Origin: Budorcas taxicolor
Taxonomy: Eukaryota > Chordata > Mammalia > Artiodactyla > Bovidae
Assembly (NCBI RefSeq): GCF_023091745.1
Contig: NC_068920.1
Location: 117,455,622 to 117,519,621, forward strand
Reading direction: 5' to 3'
Length of the DNA stretch: 64,000 bases
Shown here: in pieces, positions 46,211 to 56,692 of the stretch
How positions within the stretch are numbered: position 1 is the stretch's first letter
Layout: the number at the start of each line of letters is the position of its first letter
Program-made: the position numbers and the translations under genes
The notes under the pieces: model-generated
Told to the model about the DNA's origin: nothing
Databases searched by the model: none
Seen by the model: only the letters and a program-made list of their open reading frames with translations

Positions 46211-47324
46211 GTTCAGTTCATTGCATGGCTGCAGTCACCATCTGCAGTGATTTTGGAGCCCCCAAAAATAAAGTCTGACTCTGTTTCTACTGTTTCCCCA
46301 TCTATTTCCCATGAAGTGATGGGACCAGATGCCATGATCTTCGTTTTCTGAATATTGAGCTTTAAGCCAACTTTTCTGCTCTCCTCTTTCACTTTCATCA
46401 AGAGGCTTTTTAGCTCCTTTTCACTTTCTGCCATAAGGGTGGTGTCATCTGCATATCTGAGGTTATTGATATTTCTCCTGGCAATCTTGATTCCAGCTTG
46501 TGTTTCTTCCAGTCCAGCGTTTCTCTTGATGTGCTCTGCATAGAAGTTAAATAAGCAGGGTGACAATATACAGCCTTGACATACTCCTTTTCCTATTTGG
46601 AACGAGTCTGTTGTTCCATGTCCAGTTCTAACTGTTGCTTCCTGACCTGCATACAGATTTCTCAAGAGGCAGGTCAGGTGGTCTGGTATTCCCATCTTTT
46701 TCAGAATTTTCCACAGTTTATTGTGATCCACACAGTCAAAGGCTTTGGCATAGTCAACAAAGCAGAAATAGATGTTTTTCTGGAACTCTCTTGCTTTTTC
46801 AATGATCCAGCAGAGGTTGGCAATTTGATCTCTGGTTCCTCTGCCTTTTCTAAAACCAGCTTGAACATCAGGGAGTTCACGGTTCATGTATTGCTGAAGC
46901 CTGGCTTGGAGAATTTTGAGCATTACTTTACTAGCATGTGAGATGAGTGCAATTGTGCGATAGTTTGAGCATTCTTTGGCATTGCCTTTCTTTGGAATTG
47001 GAATGAAAACTGACTTTTTCCAGTCCTGTGGCCACTGCTGAGTTTTCCAAATTTGCTGGCATATTGAGTGCAGCGCTTTCACAGCATCATCTTTCAGGAT
47101 TTGAAACAGCTCAACTGGAATTCCATCACTTCCACTAGCTTTGTTCATAGTGATGTTTTCTAAGGCCCACTTGAGTTCACATTCCAAGATACCTGGCTCT
47201 AGATTAGTGATCACATAATCATGATTATCTGGCTCGTGCAGACCTTTTTTGTACAGTTTTTCTGTGTATTCTTGCCACCTCTTCTTAATATCTTCTGCTA
47301 CTGTTAGGTCCATACCATTTCTGT
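46211..47324 (-). mobile_element. BovB with intact RT frame, internally deleted near 3' end
   Basis: The left edge keeps ten bases of the BovB tail (gttcagttca), then skips the usual last several hundred bases to ttgcatggctgcag, so the C-terminal coding part and 3' UTR are deleted. The rest runs without a stop through the RT and ends at ~47324 in the linker (aggtccataccatttctgt). It interrupts ORF1 of the older L1. Its RT sequence is the best preserved of all the BovB copies here. Confidence 0.9.
46213..47313 (-). CDS. BovB reverse transcriptase, open frame (366 aa), partial
   Basis: RTE-clade RT with every core motif in one frame: KKSVFIPIPKKGNAKECSNY (~97-116), motif A FCFVDYAKAFDCVDH (~183-197), motif B IGKGVCQGCILSPCLFNFY (~244-262; usual P or R before Q is C here) and motif C YADD at 287-290 (bases 46455-46444). 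The frame begins MDLTVAEDIKKRWQEY, inside the natural protein, so the endonuclease is absent, and the C-terminal domain is cut by the deletion at ~46221. The last residues (AMN) read into L1. No promoter is evident; expression is unlikely. Confidence 0.82.
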   Translation of the reverse strand: MDLTVAEDIKKRWQEYTEKLYKKGLHEPDNHDYVITNLEPGILECELKWALENITMNKASGSDGIPVELFQILKDDAVKALHSICQQIWKTQQWPQDWKKSVFIPIPKKGNAKECSNYRTIALISHASKVMLKILQARLQQYMNRELPDVQAGFRKGRGTRDQIANLCWIIEKAREFQKNIYFCFVDYAKAFDCVDHNKLWKILKKMGIPDHLTCLLRNLYAGQEATVRTGHGTTDSFQIGKGVCQGCILSPCLFNFYAEHIKRNAGLEETQAGIKIARRNINNLRYADDTTLMAESEKELKSLLMKVKEESRKVGLKLNIQKTKIMASGPITSWEIDGETVETESDFIFGGSKITADGDCSHAMN

Positions 47325-49377
47325 TAAGGAAGTGTTTAGCTATAATTTCATCAAATATTTTATCAGGGACTTTCTCTTTCTCTTCTCCTTCTGGAAACCA
47401 TATAATGTGAATGTTGGTACATTTAATGTTGTCTCAGGGTCTCTGAGACTCCTTTTTTTTTTTTTTTTCATTCATTTTTTTTTCTTATTCTATTCTGTGG
47501 CAGTAATTTCCACCACTTTGTCCTCCAGCTTACCTATTTGTTCTTCAGTCTCAGTTATTCTGCTATTGATACCTTCTAGTGTATTTTTTTCATTTCAGTT
47601 ATTGTATTATCAATCTCTGTTTGCTTATTCTTTAAATATTCTAGCTCATTACTAAATTTTTCTTGTATTCTCTCGATCTGTGCCTTCATTCTTCATCCAG
47701 GATTTTGGATAATTTTTAGTATCATTATCTTGAATTATTTTTCAGGTAGAGTGCCTGTTTTCTCTTCATTTACTTGTTCTTGGGGGTTTTATCTTGTTCC
47801 TTTGTTTGTAGCATGTTTCTCTCTTATCTCATTTTGTCTTTCTGTGTTTGTGATCTCCTTCCCATTGGCTTCAGGGTTTTAGTTTCTCTTGTTTCTGATA
47901 TCTGCTTCCTGGTGGGTGAGGCTGGTCCAGGGACCTGTGTAGGCTTCTTGGTGTGAGAGACTCATGCTTGTCTTCTGGTGGGTGGGGCTGTATCTCATCC
48001 CTCTGATGGGCAGAACAGTGTCAAGTGGTATAGTTTGAGGTAGTTGTGAGCTCAGAATTACTTTAAGCAGCCAGTCTGTTGATAGGTGGGGTTGTGTTCC
48101 TGTCTTGCTGGTTGTTTGTCCTGAGGTTTCCTGCTCTGGAGGCCATAAGCTGTTGGGTATAGTCAGGTTTTAGTACTGAAGTGGGGATCTGCAAGAGAGC
48201 TCATGCTGATAAATATTCTCTGTGGCCTCCACCACCAGTGTCCTTGCTCCTATAGTGAGCTACAGCTAACCCCTACCTTTCCAGGCAAACCTCCCAGACC
48301 CCTAGTTAGGTCTAGCCTTTTTTCTTATGGAAGTATTGTCTTGTGATGTGTTCTAGTTTGGGTAAGGTCTTATATGAACCCTCCAAGAGTGGACTTTCTG
48401 TTTTGCTCATTTCTGTAGAGCTCCTGTACTCAGAACCTGCTAGTCTTGAAAGCCAAATGCTCTTGTGCATTTTCCTCCTGATGCCTGACACTCAGACTGT
48501 CTTAGAGGACTATTTTTATGTGGAGACACCCTTCTGTTTTCTCTTGGTGTTTCACAATTTTAATGTAAGAGCTGTTTTTAGTTTGGATGTCTAATAATTG
48601 TTTCCTCAGTGTGTGCTGGTCACTATCCGCTTGATAGTAGATGTGACTGATATTGTGGTAAATCTGAGCCTTCACTGGATGTTGAGAAGGTCCTCCCCTT
48701 TGGTCTGTGGTTTTTACTGTCCTCTTAGATGCAGGGTCTTCTTCCTAGTTGTTAATGTAGAAACCCCAGATCTATTTCTGAACTGTGTGAGATGTGAGGT
48801 AGGAGGGATTGTAGCACTCCTATGGGGAGAAAAGCCATTGAGTTTTCCTTATCTGGAGCTGTTCACTCATGAGTGTACTCTGTTGTATCACTATTTTACC
48901 CATTGTGTAGGTTCATACACTGTTGCTGGCCCTGTTTTCAGCCCCACCTTAACCATGAGTAAGCCCACAGTTGGTCCTGGTGTCTCCTAGTTATTGTTTT
49001 CACCAGGCCACTAGTGCAGATCTACCAAAGTCAGGTCCCAGGACTGCAGTAATTGAGCACATGGACCTGCTCTGAGACCTATGGAGGCATCTCAGGTTCT
49101 GGCCAGGACAGATCCCCACATGTAAGTGCCTATAATGCCTACAGCTGCTAAAGTTAGAACTGTCTCAGCTGTGGGAACACTCATCCATTCAGACATTCTG
49201 TGAGCACCTGTATTGGGTGTGGGGTGGTGGTGGTGTATAAGCCCATAGTTCTTGTAGCCATGAGGAGAGATTTAAGCTCTTCTTCTTTGTTGCACAGCCA
49301 CTGGGGCTCGGCAGTGGTTTCAGCCCCACCTCTGTGGGTGTTCATCCTATCAGTGTCAGCCCCAAGACTCCCCTAAA

Positions 49378-50035
49378 TATTAAAATTTGTAATTCATAAT
49401 CAAAATGACCTATATGTTTATCACCATGTCTTAAATTTTGCTTTCCTTTCTACTACAGTGTTTTTTAAGACACACACAAGAAAATAATTACTTTTTCACC
49501 CATACCTTGAATATGACTAAGATCTAAAACTTAGTCTAGAAGTAGAACAGTTGCTCTTCTCATTTCAAATAGCATCTTCCTTCCTATTCTTAAGAATCAT
49601 ATACTTCTATGATGTACTTATCAAGCAGGTAACTCTGATAAATGATTATTAGTATCAAAGCATTATTTCTCTCTCCTTTATTTCTCTTAACATCCTTTTG
49701 CACAATCTATCATCAGCCTCACCCCAAAGTTTCCCGAGTTACTCATTTTTTTAATGATGTGACCTCTCCTCTAGCCACATATCATTTTTCCTAAGTATTT
49801 TCAAAATAAAATCACTCCAAAATTTTATGAATCCTCTTTCTGATAACTATCTTCTACTTTCCTTTAGTAACTCCATTACATCAACATGTCATTCTATCAG
49901 AGTTTTGAATCCATCCATCTACCAGCTTTTTCACAGTCCATTGGCCTTTCATTTCCTTCCCTCCTTATCTTCATTTTCTTTCAAAAATCTTCTAAAAATC
50001 CTTTTTCCATTAAAAAAGTAGGGATGATTTTGATT
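49378..50035. other. Unassigned AT-rich DNA
   Basis: Flanks the 5' end of the older L1. No gene or repeat recognised. Confidence 0.5.
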
Positions 50036-50376
50036 GAGATAACATTGTGTTATAGTGTTATGTAAGTTTTCTGTATGCAACATTATATTTCTACTTCTGT
50101 ATGCCCTGCAATATGCTCACTACCAAAAATTTAGTTACCATCCATCACTACACAGTTGATCCCTTTAATTGTTTCAGCTTCCTTTGCCAATACATCTTCT
50201 CCTCTCATATCCATTACTTTGTTCTCTGTATTTGTGTGTTTGGTTTGTTTATTTATTTTGTTTTTGGTTCATTTGTGCAGTTACTCTGGAAGACAGTATG
50301 AATATTTCTCAAAAAATTAAGAATATATTTATCATATGATTCAGCTCTGCTACTTCTGGGTATCTATACAAAGAAT

Positions 50377-50600
50377 GTTCTCAATGATCAGTATCACAGT
50401 CGTGTCCAACTTTTTGTGACCCCATGGAGAGAAGCCTGCCAGGATTCTCTGTCCATGGATTTTCTAGGCATGAATACTGGAGTGGGTTGCCATTTCATCC
50501 TCCAGGGGATCTTTCCAACCCAGGGATTAAATCCATGTCTCTTGCATTCCTCTCATTGGCAGGCAGATTCTTTACCACTGTGCCACATGGGAACCCCAGC
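50377..50600 (-). mobile_element. Bov-tA SINE in old L1
   Basis: Full Bov-tA in reverse: tail (cagtcgtgtccaactttttg), Bov-A body, then the reversed tRNA head (cccagggattaaatccatg; ctcattggcaggcagattc; gccacatgggaacccc). The 8-bp TSD caaagaat lies at 50369-50376 and 50601-50608, and L1 sequence is continuous across it. Confidence 0.92.
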
Positions 50601-50770
50601 CAAAGAATATGAAAACACTAATTTGAAGAAATATATACATCTATATGTTCACTGAGATACGATCCACAATGGCCAAAATACAGAAACAACCTACATGCCC
50701 ATCAAAGATAAATGGATAAGAAGATGTGGGGTGTGTGTGTGTGTACATACATATAAATAATGGGATACTA

Positions 50771-51289
50771 CTTCTTGGAAAGAATGTTATGATCACCCTA
50801 GATAGCATACTGAAAAGCAGAGACATTGCTTTGCCAACAAAGGTCCTTCTAGTCAAGGCTATGGTTTTTCCAGTAGTCATGTATGGATGTGAGAGTTGGA
50901 CTGTGAAGAAAGCTGAGAGCCGAGGAACTGATGCTTTTCAACTGTGGTGTTGAAGAAGACTCTTGAGAGTCCCTTGGACTGCAAGGAGATCCAACCAGTC
51001 CATTCCTTCTTTGGAGGGAATAATGTTGAAGCTGAAACTCCAGTACTTTGGCCACCTCATGTGAAGAGTTGACTCATTGGAAAAGACTCTGATGCTGGGA
51101 GAGATTGGGGGCAGGAGGAGAAGGGGACGACAGAGGATGAGATGGCTGGATGGCATCACCGACTCGATGGACATGAGTTTGAGTAAACTCTGGGAGTTGG
51201 TGATGGACAGGGAGGCCTGGTGTGCTGCAATTCATGGGGTCACAAAGAGTCAGACACAACTGAGCGAATGAACTGAACTGAACTGAACT
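50771..51289 (+). mobile_element. BovB 3' fragment in old L1
   Basis: It starts in the C-terminal domain at cttggaaagaatgttatg and ends in the tgaac-repeat tail (51268-51288). It is well preserved: MVFPVVMYGCESWTVKKAES is readable, followed by one frame break near 50955 and a short deletion at ~51005. A (GT)n run at ~50728-50744 lies in the L1 just upstream. L1 continues right after with ctcagccaccaaaagg. Confidence 0.93.
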
Positions 51290-51425
51290 CAGCCACCAAA
51301 AGGATGATATCTTTCTATTTGAGACAATATGGATGAACATTGATATTATGCTAAATGAAATAAGTCAGATGGAGAAAGACAAATGCTATATGATTTCATG
51401 CATATGTGGAATATAAAATTATTTT

Positions 51426-53448
51426 TTCTAAATTCATATTCACTGCTTTCCATCCTCTTAAAAAAACATTGTCTCAATCATATTTAAAGCTAATCCCTTG
51501 CACTCCCTCTCTAATTAACATACCACTATTAATAACATAAGTACTATTATTTAATTTTTTTACTGCTTTCTTATTTCTCAGTTTTAAAGGAAAACCCTTC
51601 AATCTGGATTCGTTGTCATTTGTCCTCTTTTGATGTAAAATTTTCATTATTACTCAAATTGTTAAATGTTATTGTTATATCCACTTCTTTATCTCCCACT
51701 CTGCATTTATTCACTCTATTTTTTAAAATAACTCTAGTCTAATCAGTCCAGATTTCACCAATCTGTCTTTGTGATCCTTTTGATGACCAATAAACTTCCC
51801 AGCTGACAAATCTTTAATTTTCCTTTTAGTTGCTTCTGCTTAACATTTGAAAAAGATAGTCATCCTCTGTCTTTCAAACATGTGAAACAGATAGACACAA
51901 TGATAGTAATTTTACTTTAGGATATTTCATGTTTAAAAACATATGTATATAAATATTTATTTCTTTATAAGCTTTATTCTAGAGCCCTTCTTGCATGTTT
52001 CTGAGAATGTACCCTTGATCCATTGACTTCAAGTAAATAGCAAGCATATGATCAAGGCTGGTACATTTTCCGTGCCTCTGTATTACCCAAGAGCCTTCAT
52101 ACAGCAGAAAAGCCTGGATTGGTGTTGTAGTTTATCATCATACAAAACAGGTGATAGCGTCATAGGATGTAAAACAATCTGTAGAATCAGAAAGGAGCAT
52201 GATAAAGGAGAAAGGCCTGAGAATCAGCAGGACGCAAATGGGGTACACTGTAGAAAAATCATTAGGCTATAAGAAATGTTTAAATATTCAACATTCACCA
52301 TTACAGAAAATCAGTAAATTAGAAAAACAGAAACAGTCAATACATATTTTCTGCATCATAATTGACTTTGCAATCAAAAATTTTATGTCATCTGATAAGC
52401 TAGGTTAACCGCAAGCAAATTAATATTTTTACATTAAGCCACTATTTAAAATGACCAGATAATCATATTTATTTACAAATGGATGTAGGTATCACTGTGT
52501 AAGAATTATGGAGCACATTTAAAAATAACTTCTGCTTCTGTTTCTACCACCAAATTGCCCCTAAATTGAAGAGAAAAGTAGATTCCACAGCTTGTTTCTT
52601 ATTATTTCTTTAATGATAGGACTATAATGGCAGTCTAATGATAGTAGTCTCAGTGACTCCATTCAGGGAAAAAGTGAGAACTGCACATTTATTTTAGCAA
52701 ATAAGCATGTGGTTAATTATAGCTCTTGGCTCTAGTCTGCCTTTCTCTTGCATCTTTGAAAGCTGAATTCACATATTTCATTAAAATAGCAAGTTATTAT
52801 AAGAGTTACAATGTTTCTTTAAAAACTAATATGTGTATAAAAACTCATCTACATACAACCTGGGGAGAAAAAGCTTCTTTCATTGTCAGGACCCAGAAAC
52901 TATTTGTGCCTGAGCAAATGTACTACTGAACCATAAAGTGTTATCAGTTCTGATATAGGTCTAGCCTTCAGATCTGTGCTAACCATAGTAGTTGCTTTCC
53001 ATATAAGCCTTAACTGCTTGCCCTATGTATGTCCTGTGTTTCTGTGTGCCACTCCTTGGGATTATAATAGATTTTTCAAATGTAATTAGATAAAGATATT
53101 TATGTCATACAAATGTGGTTAGAGAAGTATAAGATGCCTCAAAGATCCTGTAATGACAGAACAAAATAGAGTTTAAGGGATTCCATATAAGTTTAGTTAG
53201 TAAGATGATGTGAGAATAAAGAAGCCGTTGACATCTTAGGTTTGGCAAACTTAAGGGTTTTGCTAGAGTATCACAAGAAAAAAAATATTTTCTGAAGATA
53301 AAATGAATAGGAATTCTAAATAGATGTGATAAGAGACAGAAAATAGCTGAATGTGACCTGAACCATACAGTCAGTCTATGCAAGGAACTGAGTAGTTGTA
53401 AACACTCATTCCACCTCCAATAGCAAAAAGCATTAAAAGATTCCTTTA
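51426..53448. other. Largest gap: AT-rich DNA without recognised features
   Basis: No gene, repeat family or RNA recognised in about 2 kb. Frames of 60-75 codons at 52048-52929 have no domain, and a 142-codon minus frame (53105-53533) runs into a SINE, so neither is annotated. This is the best candidate here for true single-copy host DNA. Confidence 0.5.
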
Positions 53449-53540
53449 GGAACTTCCTGACAGTCCAGTGGTTAAGATTCCGAGTTTCCATTGCACAAAG
53501 GCACAGTACTGTGTGGCTAAAACAAACAAGCAAAAAAGAG
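53449..53540 (+). mobile_element. CHR-type SINE, short internally deleted copy
   Basis: The head ggaacttcctgacagtccag, ggttaagattccgagtttcc, leads straight to the tail gtgtggctaaaacaaac. Only ~92 bp remain; the B-box region is deleted. An approximate TSD (gattccttta before, gatcccttta after at 53541-53550) flanks it. Confidence 0.78.
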
Positions 53541-53550
53541 ATCCCTTTAA

Positions 53551-54540
53551 CATCACACTAGATACTTGCTGCAGAGGGATTTTTATCATTCTGAGACATG
53601 CAGTTAGAGCTTCCATGTTGCAAAAAGATTAATAGGCATTTTATGGAAATGGGTCCTTGATGAGTTTATGTTGGATTTACTCCTCTCCACAATTATTAAT
53701 AATATTGAATTGAGAAAAGAAGAAAAGCAAATCAATGTTGCTTTTTATTTCAATGTCATTTATTTAATGAACTTCCACTTTATGAGTTTAAATTCAAGAA
53801 TATTTTATTTGACTGAACTTTTTCCAAACTGGAGAGAAATTAGAAGGCTTCAACATCATGAATCTAACATGGAAATACACATTATATGTACACTTTAGCC
53901 AAATATTTTTCTGTTATTTTTAAAAATCTGTGGTTATGCCCTAAGAATCTCAAAACTTATTAAATCAGATGTTATATTTTTATGCATATTTTGGAGATTT
54001 TCTTGACTATAAATGAGAAGAAAAAGACTATAGAACTAGACAATCCTAAGCTATGAGTACATTTATGGAAAAATGAGCCAACATCCCTCTAATATGTCTC
54101 AACAATCCCCTCAGTTAAGCTAGCTAACATCACTTTAACCAACCAATTTCACAATATCAGTTACAACACAGATAAAAATAATTAGATACCATCTTAGATA
54201 TGACACTAGCCATAACTGGCAGTAGAGGATGGCTTCCATAAGTGGCTAAAGAAGTATGCTTCTGCTTTGGGAACTTCAAATGTGATCTGGTAATTTTTGT
54301 TAACTCTAAATACATAAAATGCAATGTGTTTATCATTGCTGACCCCCAGAATCTGTGGGATACAGGAGAATTTTCAAGCCTCTCAAAATTTGTAAGCCAA
54401 TCCTGCATGCAGCAACCAAGATACTACGGTACCTGTATTCTATCAGAGTCCATTATCAACAATACAGTAAGACTAAGCAAGAAGGACATTAAATAAAAGC
54501 TGCATGACAATTCAGGGAAAGATAAAGAATTAAAAACAAA
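53551..54540. other. Unassigned DNA
   Basis: No gene or repeat recognised. Small frames at 53668-53898 and 54242-54496 show no domain. Confidence 0.5.
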
Positions 54541-54745
54541 TCTTTCTAGTTTAGTGATAAAGAATCAACCTGCAATGCAGGAGATGTGAGTTTGATCGCT
54601 GGGTTGGGAAGATCCCCTGGAGAAGAAATGGCAACCTACCCCAGTATTTTTGCCTGGGAAATCACATAGACAAAGGAGCCTAGTGGGCTATAGTCCTTGG
54701 GGTCATAGAGAGTCAGACATGACTTAGCACCTAAACAGCAAATGA
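54541..54745 (+). mobile_element. Bov-tA SINE
   Basis: The tRNA head (gtgataaagaatcaacctgc, B box altered to gtttgatcgct) is followed by the Bov-A body and the tail agagtcagacatgacttagc. No clear TSD. Confidence 0.88.
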
Positions 54746-54782
54746 TCAAAAATTGCACAGAGTTTTGTTTTGGTTTTTTTGC

Positions 54783-55167
54783 CACTTTGTTTTTTTAACT
54801 GAAGGATAATTGCTTTACAGAATTTAGTGGTTTTCTGTTATACATCACAAGAATCAGCCATAGGTACACTCCTGTCCCCACCCTCCCAAACTTCCTTCCC
54901 ATCTCCCTCCCCTCCTCACCCTTCTAGACTGTCAAAGAGCCCCTGTTTGTGTTCCCTGAGTCATACAGCAAATTCTTATTGACTATCTATTTTACAAATA
55001 GTATTTTACAAATCGTATTGTAAGCTTCCATGTTACTCTTTCCATTATCTTACCTTCTCCCTCCTCCCTCCCCATGTGTCTATAGGTCTGTTCTCTATGT
55101 CTGCTTCTCCACTGCTGCCCTGAAAATAAATTCATCATTACCATCTTTCTAGATTCCATATATATGC
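54783..55167 (-). mobile_element. L1 3' UTR, cut off by BovB
   Basis: Reverse L1 3' end (aactgaaggataattgcttt; ctccctcctccctccccatg; agattccatatatatgca). This UTR variant differs from the young one at 10, 20 and 40 kb. It stops exactly where BovB begins at ~55168. Confidence 0.78.
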
Positions 55168-56425
55168 ATTCAAATTGGGAAAGGAGTACATCAAAGTTGT
55201 ATACTGTCACTCTGTTCATTCAACTTATATGCAGAGTACATCATGTGAAGTGCTGGGCTGGATGAAGAACAAGATGGAATCAAGATTGATGGGAGAAATA
55301 TTAATAACCTCAGATACACAGATGACACCACCATTATGGCAGAAAGAAAAGAAGAACTAAAAAAAAGTGAAAAGATGAAAGTGAAAGAGCAGAGTGAAAA
55401 AGTTGGCTTAAAACTCAACATTCAAAACACTAGTATAATGGCATTTGGTCCCATCACTTCATGGCAAATAGATGGGGAAACAATGGAAACAATGAGAGAC
55501 TTTATTTTCTAGGTCTCAAAATCAAAGCAGATGGTGACTGCAGCCATGAAATTAAAAGATACTTGCTCCTTGGAAGAAAAGTTATGATCAACCTAGACAG
55601 AATATTTGAAAGCAGAGACATTACTTTGTCGACAAAGGTCAGTCTAGACAAAGCTATGGTTTTTCCAGTAGTCATGTATGGATGTGAGAGTTGGGCTATA
55701 AGGAAAGCTGAGCACCAAACAAGCGATGCTTTTGAACTATGGTGTTGGAGAAGACTCTGGAGAGTCCCTTGGACTGCAAGGAGATCCCACCAGTCCATCC
55801 TAAAGGAAATCCATCCTGAATATTCATTGGAAGGACTGATGCTGAAGCTGAAGCTCCAGTACTTTGGCCACCTGATGCGAAAACTGATTCATTGGAAAAG
55901 ACCCTCTTGCTTTTTGACCTGCATATAGATATCTCAGGAGGCAGATAAGGTGGTCTGGTATTCTCATCTCTTCAAAAATTTTACACAGTTTGTTGTGATT
56001 AACACAGTTCAAGGCTTTGGCATATTCGATAAGGTAGAAGTAGATGTTTTCTGGAACTCTCTTGCTTTCTCTATGATCCAGAGGGTATTGGCAATTTCAC
56101 CTCTGGTTCCCCTGCCTTTTCTAAATCCAGCTTGAACATTTGGAAGTTCTTGGTTCCCGTAGTGTTGAAGCCTGGCTTGGAGAATTTTGAGCTAGTGTGT
56201 GAAATATGTGCAATTACTGTGGTAGTTTGAACATTCTTTTTCATTGCCTTTGTTTGGGATTGGAATGAAAACTGACCTTTTCCAGTCCGGTGGCCACTGC
56301 TGAGTTTTCCAAATTCAGTGGCATATTGAGTGCAACACTTTAACAGCATCTTCTTTTAGGATTTAAATAGTTCAACTGGAATTCCATCTCCTCCAATAGC
56401 GTTGTTTGTAGTGATGCTTCATAAG
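55168..56425. mobile_element. BovB in two head-on halves (internal inversion)
   Basis: 55168-55905 reads forward from the RT motif B (IGKGVHQS) through a decayed motif C (RYTDDTTIMAE, YADD changed to YTDD) to the C-terminal domain (FELWCWRRLWRVPWTARRS), stopping at ggaaaagaccct. At 55906 the sequence turns to the minus strand and reads RT sequence that lies just before motif B in the family (LICLLRYLYAGQKA), running back to the linker at ~56425. The BovB 3' tail is missing. The order (forward 3' half, then reversed 5' half) is not that of twin priming, so a later inversion of the 3' half is the simplest view. Confidence 0.82.
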
Positions 56426-56680
56426 GTACTCTATGGTACTCATAATTAAAATTACATATAAAAACAACATATATACTGCATATAAATTCGGTCTCTCTCC
56501 CTCTTTTTCTCCCCTGACACACAGAAAAATAGACAAGCACACAGAAATAGTTTAAATAATCAAAAATGAGAAAATATTTCCTCCAAAACAAAAAGTCAAT
56601 AAAGAACATACTTCATTTGAAAATTGTTTTGCTTCCTCAATATTATTTATAAAATTCAGATAATTGTTGAAAAAAAAATT
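56426..56680. other. Short unassigned gap between BovB copies
   Basis: AT-rich; nothing recognised. It ends in the left TSD of the next BovB. Confidence 0.5.
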
Positions 56681-56692
56681 ATTACATCCCTT

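Larger units (their letters stand above)
39590..49377 (-). mobile_element. Older artiodactyl-type L1, nearly complete but heavily interrupted
   Basis: Reading leftward from ~49377: a 5' UTR (to ~47700), ORF1 remains (47690-47325 and 46210-45850), ORF2 from ~45560 down through endonuclease and RT, and a 3' UTR at 41320-40812 and 39640-39590. The pieces 40812-40965, 41184-41920, 43044-43885, 44416-45173, 45361-46210 and 47325-49377 run in consistent L1 order. An internal jump at ~41735 removes ORF2 sequence between the RT core and the C-terminal part. Six later insertions split it. It is more diverged than the L1s at 10 and 26 kb. Confidence 0.85.
50036..51425 (-). mobile_element. Old L1 with 5' inversion
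   Basis: 50036-50265 is L1 3' UTR in reverse (ttgattgagataacattgtg; gttctctgtatttgtgtg). From ~50274 the strand flips: ORF2 C-terminal sequence reads forward (ctggaagacagtatgaatat; tgggtatctatacaaagaa), continues after the SINE (50610-50770), and ends after the BovB at ~51425 with the start of a 3' UTR (atatgtggaatataaaatt). The flipped part ends just where the 3' UTR part begins, so the two are halves of one minus-strand insertion whose 5' half is inverted (twin-priming form). Old and diverged. Confidence 0.68.

Noticed and set aside
45174..47324. 46211-47324 as direct continuation of the 45174-45360 BovB
   Set aside because: About 850 bases of ordered L1 sequence lie between and both pieces have their own tail bases, so they are separate insertions.
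53105..53533. 142-codon minus-strand frame
   Set aside because: No recognisable domain, and it runs into a CHR SINE at 53449; a chance frame.
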